This document shows, in pieces, positions 55,354-64,000 of a stretch of 64,000 nt of DNA. Source of the DNA: Halomonas colorata (lineage in GTDB: Bacteria; Pseudomonadota; Gammaproteobacteria; Pseudomonadales; Halomonadaceae); contig NZ_JABUZA010000013.1 of NCBI RefSeq assembly GCF_014897985.1, positions 27,907 to 91,906 on the forward strand. Direction: 5' to 3'. The notes beneath the pieces are model-generated. The model saw only the letters and a program-made list of their open reading frames with translations. It was not told the DNA's origin and searched no databases. Each line of letters begins with the position of its first letter. Within the stretch, counting starts at the first letter, position 1. The position numbers and the translations under genes were made by a program.

Positions 55354-56287
55354 CGAGCGCCTCCTGTGCCGGGTCAGGCGTTTTCTTGGCAAAGCTAAGT
55401 TTACGCCGCGCCGCAATCCTGGGGTTGTCAGGTAGTTCACGCTCGCCGGTCCATTCACCGGTAAACGCGAGCAGATTAGGCCCTACCGGCTCCATCGGCA
55501 GTTCAAAACGCTCGTCGTAGATCGAGTCAACGAAATGCAGCCCGCACGCAGGTGCTGTTACATCTCCTTTCTTACGATCCTTAAGCGCCAACAAACGTTC
55601 AATATACTGATCATCTTGCGCGCCACGCCCCACGCTAATCAGCGCTCCGGCGATATTGCGAATCATATGATGCAAAAACGCATTGCCCTGAATATCAATC
55701 ACCACCAATGGGCCGTAACGCTTCACATCGATAAAATGCATCTGCCGCCATGGTGTCTTAGATTGGCAGCCCGCTGCACGAAAGCTTGAGAAGTCATGCT
55801 CGCCAACGAGCGCTTGCGCGGCACGATGCATGGCGTCCGCATCCAACGGATCACGGCACCACGTTACGTTGGTACGCTCAAGAACGGGGCGGCTGATCTG
55901 GTTAAGCACTAAATAGCGATAGCGTCTGCCAAGCGCCCCCAAGCGTGAATGAAAGTCGTCCGATACCGGCTTTACCCAGCGCACGGCTACATCGCGCGGC
56001 AGGTTTGTATTGACGCCAAAAATCCAGGCTTTCTCAGTGCGCTCGGCGGGGGGGTCGAAGTGAATCACCTGGCGCGTCGCGTGAACACCCGAATCAGTAC
56101 GCCCGCTGGCATGAATCTGGACCGGCGCACTCGCCACCTTCGTCAGGGCATCTTCTACAGCCGCTTGCACAGAAGCAGCATGCTTTAGGCGTTGGAAGCC
56201 GCAAAAGCGTGAGCCATCGTACTCAATGCCCATCGCCAAGCGGCCTTTTAGCGGTTGTGTTTCATCAAAGTGGTAGAACAGCGTCAT
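55340..56287 (-). CDS. truA: tRNA pseudouridine(38-40) synthase
   Basis: TruA isomerises uridines 38-40 in tRNA anticodon arms. The 315-residue protein has the catalytic Asp64 in ASGRTDSGVHA and IEYDGSRFCGFQR near 21. It is longer than E. coli TruA (270), with a ~12-residue lead and a ~35-residue basic/acidic tail. An upstream TTG gives one extra codon; I use the ATG at 56287. It overlaps trpF and follows fimV by 26 bases. Confidence 0.94.
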   Translation of the reverse strand: MTLFYHFDETQPLKGRLAMGIEYDGSRFCGFQRLKHAASVQAAVEDALTKVASAPVQIHASGRTDSGVHATRQVIHFDPPAERTEKAWIFGVNTNLPRDVAVRWVKPVSDDFHSRLGALGRRYRYLVLNQISRPVLERTNVTWCRDPLDADAMHRAAQALVGEHDFSSFRAAGCQSKTPWRQMHFIDVKRYGPLVVIDIQGNAFLHHMIRNIAGALISVGRGAQDDQYIERLLALKDRKKGDVTAPACGLHFVDSIYDERFELPMEPVGPNLLAFTGEWTGERELPDNPRIAARRKLSFAKKTPDPAQEALDEDT

Positions 56288-56313
56288 CAAGCCACGTCAT
56301 TAAATTTGAAAGG

Positions 56314-57825
56314 TCAGCTATTATCCCGGCCTCGAGGCTTGAATGCTACCTCTTCAATCTCCCACTGCGTCTCTGAAGGGGCCAGAGGCTTTGCTGCAAG
56401 GGGTACAGCTAAACCGGCCGCCTGACTTCTCGCCACGCTGGTGAAGAATGCGTCTTGCTTATGATCGACCATTTCGCCACCGGCCTGCATGCTGTTTTCT
56501 TCAGAACCAGAAGATGACGGAGACGCGGCCTTCTCAGAAGCCACATCGGTGGGCCGAAACACTGTCGGCTCAGCCAATGTTGCGCCTTCTATGTATTGCT
56601 TATCATCATTCGGCAGCACTTTGCGACGCTTAAAAAACCATCCAAGCCCTACTACTAATAGTAGTAGGCCTATCAGCAGCAAGCCTAGGCCCCAGATGGG
56701 CAACCACTGAGCGCGCTCCAGCCGGGCCAGCAAACCGCCAGTGTTCTGCACATTACGGTCGAGCGCCCCCTCCGTGGCAGTGCCCGTACTGGAGGCTTGC
56801 GGGGTGGATAAGGCAGCTTGAGCCGCCGCTATGTCGTCTTGAAGCAAACCAATGCCATGACGCAGCTCATTAAGCTCAATATGGAGCTGCTCGCGGTCTT
56901 GCTGAGCTTCTAGTAGGCTCGTTTGGCTTTGCGCCAACTGCTCGCTAAGTTTGGCGATGGCACTGTTTTGCTCGACTTGCCACTCACTGAAACCTGCGCC
57001 ATTGGAAGTAGCGCCCTCAGATGAGGCTACTATGAGGGGCTTATCCAGCTGGTTACCCTCGCCTACCGGCGTAGGCGGTGCTTCAAACTCGGGCAAGGCT
57101 ACTGGCGCAGAAGTAGGTGCATGTCGCCCCTCATTCACCATTGCGCGGACGGTCTGAGCGGCAGCACCAGATGAACGGCTTAGTGCCAGATCTACACTGG
57201 GCACAGACAACGCCTGCCCCGCACGCAAACTATTGATATTACCGGCAGGAAAAATATCCGAGTTGACCTCGACCAAGGCCAGCATCATCTGCTGAATACT
57301 GACCTCACTTGGCTTGCTACGCTCGGCGATACGCCACAGCGTATCCCCCGGCAACACATCAAGCATGGCAACCGCACTGCTCTGGGTCGCTGGGCTTGAA
57401 ACTGTCGGAGAGTAGCCCACGGGATCGAATAACAGAGTAACAGTACGGTTAAGCTGTCCTTCTGGAGAGTCAAGCGTGAGCAACAAATCCAGCCAGGGAG
57501 CGGTAACCGGCTGCTGAGAGCTCAATACAATGTGCCGACTGCCCTCTCGCTCTTCAAGCGCAGCACTCACCGGTTGAATGGATGGGATCCACTCAAGCCC
57601 TGCGGCAGAAAACGCATCTTCATTGGCAAGCTGCACATGTAACTCGTTTAGCGGATAGGCGCCAGAATCAAGCAGCGGCAAAGAAGCACTTAGAGGGCTT
57701 TCCAGAGGTGATGAAACAGAGGCCGGACCTAGCTCAATGGCAAATGCAAATGAGCTTAGCGACGTCAGCGTCAGCCATGCAGCGGCGTTTAGGGCAGCTC
57801 GAGTGTTTGAAGTTTTTTTTGGCAC
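56314..57825 (-). CDS. fimV: FimV/HubP-like peptidoglycan-binding membrane protein (short)
   Basis: FimV-family proteins bind peptidoglycan through a LysM motif and organise cell-pole or pilus factors. The ~503-residue protein has a signal peptide (cut near AFA|IELG), a FimV N-terminal domain (~33-140), LysM (~155-213, LPGDTLWRIAER), a predicted coiled coil (~290-345) and one membrane segment (~378-400). A cytoplasmic tail of only ~105 residues follows, without visible TPR repeats. Pseudomonas FimV is about 900 residues with a long TPR-containing tail. The start may be GTG 57825 or TTG 57834. Eight A follow the GTG codon on the coding strand. Confidence 0.88.
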   Translation of the reverse strand: MPKKTSNTRAALNAAAWLTLTSLSSFAFAIELGPASVSSPLESPLSASLPLLDSGAYPLNELHVQLANEDAFSAAGLEWIPSIQPVSAALEEREGSRHIVLSSQQPVTAPWLDLLLTLDSPEGQLNRTVTLLFDPVGYSPTVSSPATQSSAVAMLDVLPGDTLWRIAERSKPSEVSIQQMMLALVEVNSDIFPAGNINSLRAGQALSVPSVDLALSRSSGAAAQTVRAMVNEGRHAPTSAPVALPEFEAPPTPVGEGNQLDKPLIVASSEGATSNGAGFSEWQVEQNSAIAKLSEQLAQSQTSLLEAQQDREQLHIELNELRHGIGLLQDDIAAAQAALSTPQASSTGTATEGALDRNVQNTGGLLARLERAQWLPIWGLGLLLIGLLLLVVGLGWFFKRRKVLPNDDKQYIEGATLAEPTVFRPTDVASEKAASPSSSGSEENSMQAGGEMVDHKQDAFFTSVARSQAAGLAVPLAAKPLAPSETQWEIEEVAFKPRGRDNS

Positions 57826-57964
57826 GATACCCAACCAATTCTTGATTTATCAATGCACAGCGCTGTGCAGCCCCTAAAACAATAACCAAGTATACTTAAC
57901 ATAATTAAGCAATAAACGCTTGTACCTATTTGACCTAATGTATTTATATCTTATAAATGACATA

Positions 57965-57996
57965 AAAAAACGGAGAGCTGAAAGCTCCCCGTTTTG
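57965..57996 (-). terminator. Intrinsic terminator after asd
   Basis: AACGGGGAGCTTTCAGCTCTCCGTT forms a near-perfect stem followed by TTTTTTT on the minus strand. It lies ~20 bases past the asd stop. Confidence 0.9.
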
Positions 57997-58017
57997 ATTA
58001 GCACTCGCCTTGCTGAT

Positions 58018-59130
58018 TTATTGCTCGCGCAAAATTTTCAGCATCCGCTTGAGCGGCTCGGCGGCGCCCCACAGCAGCTGGTCGCCTACGCTGAATGCAG
58101 AAAGATATTCTCCACCCATATTCAGCTTGCGCAGACGGCCCACCGGAATATTCAGCGTACCGGTCGCGGCGGCGGGCGTTAAGCCTGCAACCGTGGCGTC
58201 TTTATCATTGGGAATTACATTGACCCACTCATTGTGCTTGGCAATGCGATCTTCGATTTCATCAAGCGGTACATCCTGCTTGAGCTTGATGGTAAAGGCT
58301 TGGCTGTGCGAGCGCATGGCGCCGATTCGCACGCAAAGACCGTCAATCGGCACCGGACTTTCACCGCGACCCAGAATTTTGTTGGTCTCAACGAAGCCTT
58401 TCCACTCTTCACGGCTCTGGCCGTTCTCAAGCTTGGTATCGATCCACGGCAATAAACTACCGGCAAGCGGTGCACCGAAGTTATCGGTCAGGAAGTCGCC
58501 ACCGCGCATGGCAGCGGTTACCTTACGGTCGATATCCAGAATTGCACTCGATGTATCCTTGAGCTCTTCACCGACGCTATCACGCAGCTGCCCCATTTGA
58601 TTGAGCAGTTCGCGCATGTGCTTGGCGCCAGAGCCGGAAGCCGCCTGATAGGTCATGGAGGTCATCCACTCGACCATATCGGCTTCAAACAGGCCACCCA
58701 GGCCCATCAGCATCAGGCTAACGGTGCAGTTGCCACCCACAAAGGTCTTGGCGCCTTTAGCAAGCTGCGCATCGATTACCTTGCGGTTAACCGGGTCAAG
58801 CACGATAGTGGCTTCGTCTTCCATGCGCAGCGTACTAGCCGCATCAATCCAGTAGCCCTGCCAGCCGTTTTTACGCAGATCTGCGTAGACTTCCTTGGTG
58901 TAATCGCCCCCTTGGCACGTCACGATCACATCAAGTGCTTTCAGATCTTCAAGGGCAAACGCATCTTTAAGCGGAGGTACGTCTACGCCGATATCGGGGC
59001 CAGGTTGGCCTACCTGGGAGGTCGTGAAAAAGATGGGTTCAATACCGTTAAAATCGCCATCTTCCTGCATGCGCTGCATCAGCACAGAGCCGACCATACC
59101 ACGCCATCCTACGAAACCGACTTTCAACAT
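58018..59130 (-). CDS. asd: Aspartate-semialdehyde dehydrogenase
   Basis: Asd reduces aspartyl phosphate to the semialdehyde, the branch point to diaminopimelate, lysine, methionine and threonine. From ATG 59130 ([14 protein letters not shown]) it has 370 residues. GGAGG lies six bases upstream, and the frame up to 59172 adds unlikely residues. NADP-binding GWRGMVGS lies at 8-15, and nucleophile Cys135 is in [18 protein letters not shown] and the His-containing [12 protein letters not shown] follow. It follows leuB and precedes a terminator and fimV. Confidence 0.96.
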   Translation of the reverse strand: MLKVGFVGWRGMVGSVLMQRMQEDGDFNGIEPIFFTTSQVGQPGPDIGVDVPPLKDAFALEDLKALDVIVTCQGGDYTKEVYADLRKNGWQGYWIDAASTLRMEDEATIVLDPVNRKVIDAQLAKGAKTFVGGNCTVSLMLMGLGGLFEADMVEWMTSMTYQAASGSGAKHMRELLNQMGQLRDSVGEELKDTSSAILDIDRKVTAAMRGGDFLTDNFGAPLAGSLLPWIDTKLENGQSREEWKGFVETNKILGRGESPVPIDGLCVRIGAMRSHSQAFTIKLKQDVPLDEIEDRIAKHNEWVNVIPNDKDATVAGLTPAAATGTLNIPVGRLRKLNMGGEYLSAFSVGDQLLWGAAEPLKRMLKILREQ

Positions 59131-59187
59131 GTGAAGTCCTCCAGCAAAGAATGAGACCAATATTATACACAAAACTTATAAATGGCG

Positions 59188-59211
59188 TCGGCCACCCTTT
59201 TGAGTGGCCGA
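59188..59211 (-). terminator. Hairpin between leuB and asd
   Basis: CGGCCACTC/GTGGCCG arms pair over eight bases with an eight-base loop. The minus strand after it is T-poor (CGCCATTTAT), so it is a possible weak terminator between leuB and asd. Confidence 0.45.
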
Positions 59212-59257
59212 GCCGTCACACTTTCAGATCAATTAGTTAGCACGCTTCAAAACACAC

Positions 59258-60337
59258 TTAACATTTCGCAAATGCGGCCAATACGGCATCCCCCATCGCA
59301 TCGGTGCCGATAGTCTGCATGCCTTCAGACGCAATATCCGCAGTACGCAGGCCGTCGTCTAGTACGCTGCCTACCGCGGCTTCTATACGCTCTGCCATGG
59401 CCGTTTCATTAAGCGAATAGCGCAGCATCATGGCAACAGACAGCATCATGGCCAGCGGGTTGGCAATATTTTGCCCGGCGATATCCGGCGCACTTCCGTG
59501 GCAAGGCTCATACATACCCTGACCGCTTTCATTCAGCGAGGCTGAAGGCAGCATACCGATGGAGCCGGTGAGCATGGCGGCGGCATCAGAAAGAATATCG
59601 CCAAACATGTTGCCCGTCACGACCACATCGAATTGTTTCGGGGCGCGCACCAGCTGCATCGCGGCGTTATCCACGTACATATGTGAAAGCTCGACATCCG
59701 GGTATTCTGGTGCCAGACGCTCCATCACTTCACGCCACAAGATAGTGACTTCCAGCACGTTGGCCTTGTCCACCGAGCAGAGCTTCTTGCCGCGCTTTTG
59801 GGCCATTTCAAACGCCACGCGGCCGATGCGCTCAATCTCGCTTTCGGAATAGATGTAGGTATTAAAGCCCACACGCTCACCGTTGCGCTCCTCAATCCCC
59901 CGCGGCTGACCAAAGTAAATGCCGCCGGTCAATTCACGCACGATCATGATATCCAGACCTGCCACCAACTCAGGTTTCAGGCTTGAGGCACTGGCCAACT
60001 GCGGATAGAGCATGGCCGGGCGCAGGTTGCCAAACAGCCCAAGGTTCTTGCGCAGGCCCAACAGGCCTTTTTCGGGTCGCTTGGAAAGATCTTCGATCTT
60101 GTCCCATTTAGGGCCACCCACCGCGCCAAGCAGAATTGCGCTGGCCGCCTTGGCTTTTTCAAGCGTTTCAGCGGGTAGCGGCTCGCCGTGCACATCATAA
60201 GCCGAGCCACCAACCAGCGCTTCTTCAACGTCAATATCCAAACCCGCTTCCTGGCAGGCTTTTAACAAGCGCGCGGCCTGAGCCGCAATCTCTGGGCCAA
60301 TACCGTCGCCGGGTAACAGAAGCACCTTGTGGGTCAT
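59258..60337 (-). CDS. leuB: 3-isopropylmalate dehydrogenase
   Basis: LeuB oxidises 3-isopropylmalate to 2-oxoisocaproate (after decarboxylation) with NAD. The 359-residue protein has [11 protein letters not shown] at the start, [12 protein letters not shown] near 135 and the metal/substrate stretch [13 protein letters not shown] near 245, with [14 protein letters not shown] near 285. It is the third enzyme of the leuCDB group, 117 bases after leuD with a hairpin between. Confidence 0.97.
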   Translation of the reverse strand: MTHKVLLLPGDGIGPEIAAQAARLLKACQEAGLDIDVEEALVGGSAYDVHGEPLPAETLEKAKAASAILLGAVGGPKWDKIEDLSKRPEKGLLGLRKNLGLFGNLRPAMLYPQLASASSLKPELVAGLDIMIVRELTGGIYFGQPRGIEERNGERVGFNTYIYSESEIERIGRVAFEMAQKRGKKLCSVDKANVLEVTILWREVMERLAPEYPDVELSHMYVDNAAMQLVRAPKQFDVVVTGNMFGDILSDAAAMLTGSIGMLPSASLNESGQGMYEPCHGSAPDIAGQNIANPLAMMLSVAMMLRYSLNETAMAERIEAAVGSVLDDGLRTADIASEGMQTIGTDAMGDAVLAAFAKC

Positions 60338-60378
60338 GTTAAATCCTTAATAGAGTGTCAGCACGGCTTGGCGCCGCT

Positions 60379-60409
60379 TAGCGCGTTGCAATCGGGTTGC
60401 ACCGCGCTA
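60379..60409. other. Inverted repeat between leuD and leuB
   Basis: TAGCGCG and CGCGCTA are exact complements about 17 bases apart, with an internal TTGCA direct repeat. It may act as an RNA processing or stability hairpin. There is no T tract. Confidence 0.4.
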
Positions 60410-60453
60410 TGTATGTCTTTTTAGCTATTCTAAATAGCTTTTATTGAGCTGAA

Positions 60454-61101
60454 TCAGGCAGGCTGACGGAACAGCCAGGGCCGGGCATCCTTGTGTTTCT
60501 GCTCGAAGGTACGAATTGCATCTTCGTCTTGCAGTGTGATGCCAATATCATCCAGGCCGTTGAGCAGGCAGTGCTTACGAAACGCGTCCACTTCAAACTC
60601 CAGAATTTCGCCGCCCGGCGTGTTGACTCGCTGGTTCTCCAAGTCGATATCCAGCTGGTAGCCTTCGTTAGCATCGACGCCAGCAAACAGACGATCCACT
60701 TCTTCTTCGCTTAACGTGATCAGCAATATGCCGTTTTTAAACGCATTATTGTAAAAAATATCCGCAAAGCTTGGCGCAATGACAACCTTAAAACCGAAAT
60801 CTTCCAGCGCCCACGGCGCGTGTTCACGCGAGCTACCACAGCCAAAGTTGCGCCGGGCAAGCAACACCTCAGCCCCTTTAAAGCGCGGCTGGTTGAGCAC
60901 GAAATCAGGATTCAGTGGGCGATTGGAGCAATCCTGCCCCGGCTGCCCTTCATCTAAATAACGCAGTTCATCAAACAGGTTAACGCCAAACCCCGTGCGC
61001 TTGATCGATTTCAAGAACTGCTTGGGAATAATTAAGTCGGTATCGACGTTCGCGCGATCAAGCGGGGCAACCACGCCCTCGAAACGAGTAAACTTTTTCA
61101 T
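60454..61101 (-). CDS. leuD: 3-isopropylmalate dehydratase small subunit
   Basis: LeuD is the swivelling substrate-binding subunit of isopropylmalate isomerase with LeuC. The 215-residue protein shows [14 protein letters not shown] and [15 protein letters not shown], with [12 protein letters not shown]. It starts three bases after leuC ends, so they are translationally linked. Confidence 0.96.
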   Translation of the reverse strand: MKKFTRFEGVVAPLDRANVDTDLIIPKQFLKSIKRTGFGVNLFDELRYLDEGQPGQDCSNRPLNPDFVLNQPRFKGAEVLLARRNFGCGSSREHAPWALEDFGFKVVIAPSFADIFYNNAFKNGILLITLSEEEVDRLFAGVDANEGYQLDIDLENQRVNTPGGEILEFEVDAFRKHCLLNGLDDIGITLQDEDAIRTFEQKHKDARPWLFRQPA

Positions 61102-61104
61102 GGC

Positions 61105-62556
61105 TCAAGCCTCCTGAGCGTGGGTAGCATCGTTGGCGGATAAACTGCGTACATCAACAAAGTGGCCAGCAATCGCTGCCGCCGCCGCCATCGCAGGGCT
61201 TACCAGGTGCGTACGACCGCCGTACCCCTGACGCCCTTCGAAGTTGCGGTTGGAGGTCGATGCGCAGTGCTCGCCGGCGCCCAGCTTATCGGCATTCATG
61301 GCAAGGCACATGGAGCAACCCGGCTCGCGCCACTCAAAGCCAGCATCGATGAAGATCTTATCCAGCCCTTCGGCTTCCGCCTGACGTTTCACCAGGCCAG
61401 ACCCCGGCACGACCATGGCAAGTTTGATCGTGTCGGCCACTTTATTACCTTGGGCAACCTTGGCGGCTTCACGCAAATCTTCAATACGCGAGTTGGTGCA
61501 CGAACCGATAAACACTTTATCGAGCTTGATATCGGTGATTTTTTGATTGGCGTGCAGCCCCATATATTCAAGCGCGCGGGTATGGCTGCGCTGTACGGTT
61601 TCATCCATCGCCGCCTTGGGGTCCGGTACCTGGCCTGAAATACCCGTCACCATTTCAGGGCTGGTTCCCCAGCTAACCTGCGGCTCAATATCTTCAGCTT
61701 TCAGCGTCACTACTTTGTCGAACGAGGCATCGTCATCCGATACCAACTGACGCCAGTCAGCTACCGCCGCTTCCCACTGCTCGGCAGTCGGCGCAAAGGG
61801 GCGCTCGGCCAGGTAATCGATGGTGGTGTCGTCAACAGCAATCAAACCCACCCGGGCTCCGGCTTCAATGGCCATGTTGCACACGGTCATGCGGCCTTCC
61901 ATGGAAAGCGAGGCAATCGCGCTGCCGGCAAACTCAATCGCGTAGCCCGTGCCGCCTGCGGTGCCAATTTCTCCGATAATCGCCAGCACCACGTCTTTTG
62001 CGGTGACACCCAGGCCAAGTTCACCTTCCACGCGCACCTGCATGTTCTTCATCTTTTGCGCCAGCAAGCATTGCGTCGCCAGCACATGCTCGACTTCAGA
62101 AGTGCCGATGCCGTGGGCCAGCGCGCCAAACGCACCATGGGTTGCTGTGTGAGAGTCACCGCATACCACGGTCATACCGGGCAGTGTCGCGCCCTGCTCC
62201 GGCCCTACTACGTGGACGATGCCCTGGCGCGGGTCGTTGATCTTGAACTCTTCGATACCGTACTCGACGCAGTTGTCATCCAGGGTTTGCACCTGAATCA
62301 ACGACACCGGGTCTTTAATGCCGCTGTTGCCTTCGGCGCGCTCTTTCAACGTGGTAGGTACGTTATGGTCCGGCGTCGCCAGGTTGGCATCCAGGCGCCA
62401 TGGCTTACGCTTGGCCAGGCGCAGACCTTCAAAAGCCTGTGGGGAGGTCACTTCGTGAAGCAGCTGACGGTCGATATAAATCAACGCGGTGCCATCGTCA
62501 CGCTGCTTCACCAGGTGCTGATTCCAGAGTTTGTCGTAAAGGGTTTGACCTGACAT
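61105..62556 (-). CDS. leuC: 3-isopropylmalate dehydratase large subunit
   Basis: LeuC carries the [4Fe-4S] cluster of isopropylmalate isomerase. From [11 protein letters not shown] (62556) it has 483 residues; GGGAG lies eight bases upstream, and the frame to 62643 adds unlikely residues. Cluster ligands are Cys in GSCTNSR (~350) and [11 protein letters not shown] (~410). [15 protein letters not shown] is at ~130. It begins the minus-strand leuCDB run. Between its start and the divergent LysR gene lies a palindrome suited to a LysR regulator. Confidence 0.97.
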   Translation of the reverse strand: MSGQTLYDKLWNQHLVKQRDDGTALIYIDRQLLHEVTSPQAFEGLRLAKRKPWRLDANLATPDHNVPTTLKERAEGNSGIKDPVSLIQVQTLDDNCVEYGIEEFKINDPRQGIVHVVGPEQGATLPGMTVVCGDSHTATHGAFGALAHGIGTSEVEHVLATQCLLAQKMKNMQVRVEGELGLGVTAKDVVLAIIGEIGTAGGTGYAIEFAGSAIASLSMEGRMTVCNMAIEAGARVGLIAVDDTTIDYLAERPFAPTAEQWEAAVADWRQLVSDDDASFDKVVTLKAEDIEPQVSWGTSPEMVTGISGQVPDPKAAMDETVQRSHTRALEYMGLHANQKITDIKLDKVFIGSCTNSRIEDLREAAKVAQGNKVADTIKLAMVVPGSGLVKRQAEAEGLDKIFIDAGFEWREPGCSMCLAMNADKLGAGEHCASTSNRNFEGRQGYGGRTHLVSPAMAAAAAIAGHFVDVRSLSANDATHAQEA

Positions 62557-62672
62557 ATGGCTCTCCCGGGCTAGCGCCCTGCTAGTTTTTTGCGCTGACG
62601 TCTTTGCGCCAGTGATGCAACGAGTGTTACGCGTGTCGCGCATAAAAGCAATTCATGTTATTTATAGATACG

Positions 62673-62687
62673 ATTCCACATTGGAAT
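62673..62687. promoter_or_regulatory. LysR-type operator between leuC and lysR gene
   Basis: ATTCCA-CAT-TGGAAT is a perfect 15-bp palindrome fitting the LysR box T-N11-A. It lies 31 bases before the regulator's ATG and ~117 bases before the leuC start, in the divergent spacer. The adjacent LysR protein is the obvious candidate binder. Confidence 0.72.
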
Positions 62688-62717
62688 AGTAGACAGAATT
62701 TAGCGACGGAACTACAC

Positions 62718-63599
62718 ATGGATACCCAAAGCCTACAGGCGTTTTTAGCCGTTGCCGAAACTCAAAGCTTTTCGCGGGCTGCCGAGCAGCTCTACCTGAC
62801 CCAGCCTGCGGTTAGTAAACGTATTGCCACGCTGGAATCACAGGTAAGTACGCGGCTGTTTGATCGGATAGGTAGGCGTATCTCGCTCACCGAAGCCGGC
62901 CATTTATTACTCCCCCAGGCCAAGCGGATCCTTGCAGCAGTAGAGGACAGCCGACGCGCGCTTGCCAATCTTTCTGGGCAGGTCGGCGGCCGGTTAACGC
63001 TGGCGACCAGCCATCATATTGGCCTGCACCGCCTGCCGCCCATTCTCAAGCACTATACTCAGCACCATCCGGAGGTTGAGCTAGATCTGCACTTTCTCGA
63101 TTCAGAGTTCGCTTATCAAGGCGTACAGGATGGCACGCTTGAACTCGCGGTGGTAACGCTTGCGCCCCACCCTATTGAACAACTCCATGTGGTCAAGCTC
63201 TGGCGTGACCGGCTATGCTTTGTTTGCGCTCCGGATCACCCGTTAGCCCAGGCGCCTGAGCTTACGCTTGAAACGCTATGCCAGTACAAGTGTGTGCTGC
63301 CTGGAGCAATGACGTTTACCCGAACCTTGATTGAACAGCGGTTTGCTGAAGCCGGGCTTACCTTACCGGTAAGTATGGCGACCAACTATCTAGAGACGTT
63401 GAAAATGATGTGCAGCGTCGGGCTTGGCTGGAGCCTGTTACCCGAGGGCATGGTGGATAGCGAGCTGGTCGAGCTAAGCATCGATACCGCGCCGATACAC
63501 AGGCCGCTTGGCTATCTGGTGCATACCAACCGCACGCTTTCCAATGCGGCAAGAAAAATGATTGACGCGCTGGAAGCGACAATGGAAAAAACTGCATAG
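62718..63599 (+). CDS. LysR-family transcriptional regulator divergent from leuCDB
   Basis: The 293-residue protein has a winged helix-turn-helix (2-60; LQAFLAVAETQSFSRAAEQLYLTQPAVSKRIATLE) and a C-terminal substrate-binding fold (~90-293). From ATG 62718 the start matches the family (MDTQSLQAF); ACGGA lies upstream and the frame from 62655 adds 21 unrelated residues. It is divergent from leuC across ~160 bases with a palindrome, as a LysR regulator often is from its target. In Pseudomonas a LysR gene likewise faces leuC. The effector is unknown. Confidence 0.9.
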   Translation: MDTQSLQAFLAVAETQSFSRAAEQLYLTQPAVSKRIATLESQVSTRLFDRIGRRISLTEAGHLLLPQAKRILAAVEDSRRALANLSGQVGGRLTLATSHHIGLHRLPPILKHYTQHHPEVELDLHFLDSEFAYQGVQDGTLELAVVTLAPHPIEQLHVVKLWRDRLCFVCAPDHPLAQAPELTLETLCQYKCVLPGAMTFTRTLIEQRFAEAGLTLPVSMATNYLETLKMMCSVGLGWSLLPEGMVDSELVELSIDTAPIHRPLGYLVHTNRTLSNAARKMIDALEATMEKTA

Positions 63600-63614
63600 C
63601 TTAATACTGACCGC

Positions 63615-63998
63615 CTACGACTTGTTTGCATGCTGAGCAAACACTTCTTCCTCCGTAAGCATGCGGGTATCGTTGGCAAAGGTATAAAACTCGGGCTTCT
63701 GGTCGATAAAAATCTGTTCGGTAAAGTCCCAGTCGCTACCGTCCAACAAACCGACAGGGATAGCGTAGTGTTCTTCCTGCTTTAATCGGTAAAACAGGTG
63801 TGTACCACACTGCTTGCAGAACCCACGCTCAGCCCACTCGGAGGAACTAAAGATGGCGATATGCTCATTGCCCATAAAACTGACGTCACCGATAGGCTCA
63901 GCGGCAAAAAGGGGCCCACCGCCCACTGCTGTCCCATAAACATTAATAAATGAAAAAGCCTGGATCCAAGTGAGTAAAATGAGAGTGCGACCAAACAC
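63615..63998 (-). pseudogene. GFA-family (glutathione-dependent formaldehyde-activating-like) fragment, 5' end missing or disrupted
   Basis: The frame reaches the window edge, so it may continue. From about residue 25 it matches the GFA/CENP-V fold: GGGPLFAAEP, IAIFSSSEWAERGFCKQCGTHLFYRL (with the CxxC pair). The normal N-terminus should have a CxC motif and a CHC-x2-C zinc set before GGGP; none of these cysteines occur in the upstream residues (1-24) or in the neighbouring frames over the last ~80 bases. I infer truncation or a disrupted start. A frameshift just before GGGP was considered but does not restore the motif. It is convergent with the LysR gene. Confidence 0.55.
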
Positions 63999-64000
63999 TC

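Noticed and set aside
63782..63994. Frameshift explanation for the GFA fragment
   Set aside because: The neighbouring frame reads MGQQWAVGP around the junction but gives no CxC or CHC zinc motif upstream, so a single shift does not restore an intact protein.

Overview
The window is gammaproteobacterial chromosome. Gene content and protein style point to the Halomonadaceae (Halomonas/Vreelandella-like). Supporting signs are acidic protein tails (PurN, AccD, TruA), a phasin, a PsrA-type regulator beside lexA, and gene order strongly resembling Pseudomonas: nagZ-psrA-lexA, hda-perM-purM-purN, and metZ-purF-cvpA-SPOR-folC-accD...trpF-truA-fimV-asd-leuB-leuD-leuC-lysR. The family assignment is inferred from this; no 16S gene is present. 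I see no prophage, insertion sequence or CRISPR array. Coding density is high and nearly all genes are housekeeping.

Layout. 1-2.7 kb: the 3' end of acnB and a membrane-fused glycerophosphodiesterase. 2.7-8.1 kb: gamma-glutamyltransferase, then PEP synthase (ppsA) divergent from its regulatory kinase/phosphorylase (ppsR). 8.1-12.1 kb: hypoxanthine phosphoribosyltransferase, nagZ, an L,D-transpeptidase, psrA and lexA. 12.1-16.8 kb: purU, an RNase J-type nuclease, and a molybdenum-cofactor operon mobB-moaCD(fused)-moaE. 16.8-22 kb: nucleobase salvage, with uraA/upp for uracil and a purine permease with apt, gpt and ung. 22-26.7 kb: riboflavin synthase, then metNIQ behind a long terminator-containing leader, then a free methionine sulfoxide reductase. 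26.9-32.2 kb: tRNA-Val, a membrane EEP-domain protein, fumC, a phasin, hda and a PerM-type permease. 32.4-38 kb: purMN, dcd, a short Mrp/ApbC, a membrane-anchored coiled-coil protein of unknown role, and cobA. 38-45.8 kb: a diguanylate cyclase, phhB-phhC, an NCS2-like permease, a MATE exporter, yceI/cytochrome b561 and a small secreted protein. 45.8-63.6 kb: a long minus-strand block for methionine, purine, folate, fatty-acid, tryptophan, diaminopimelate and leucine synthesis, closed by a divergent LysR regulator. The window ends in what looks like a 5'-truncated GFA-family gene.

Methionine is a recurring theme. MetNIQ imports it, fRMsr repairs its free sulfoxide, and MetZ and Asd make it. 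The Mo-cofactor operon feeds molybdoenzymes not seen here. Nucleotide genes recur throughout: purM, purN, purF and purU for synthesis; hpt, apt, gpt and upp with two permeases for salvage; dcd and ung to limit uracil in DNA.

The features most worth a second look are the metNIQ leader (possible riboswitch or attenuator), a cluster of 12-, 13- and 14-bp tandem repeats at trpB, trpB-trpA and metZ, the MoaC-MoaD fusion whose diglycine codons form the moaE ribosome-binding site, the RNase J homologue, and the uncharacterised coiled-coil and small secreted proteins. I found no clear multi-gene undescribed system; the window is mostly ordinary core genome.
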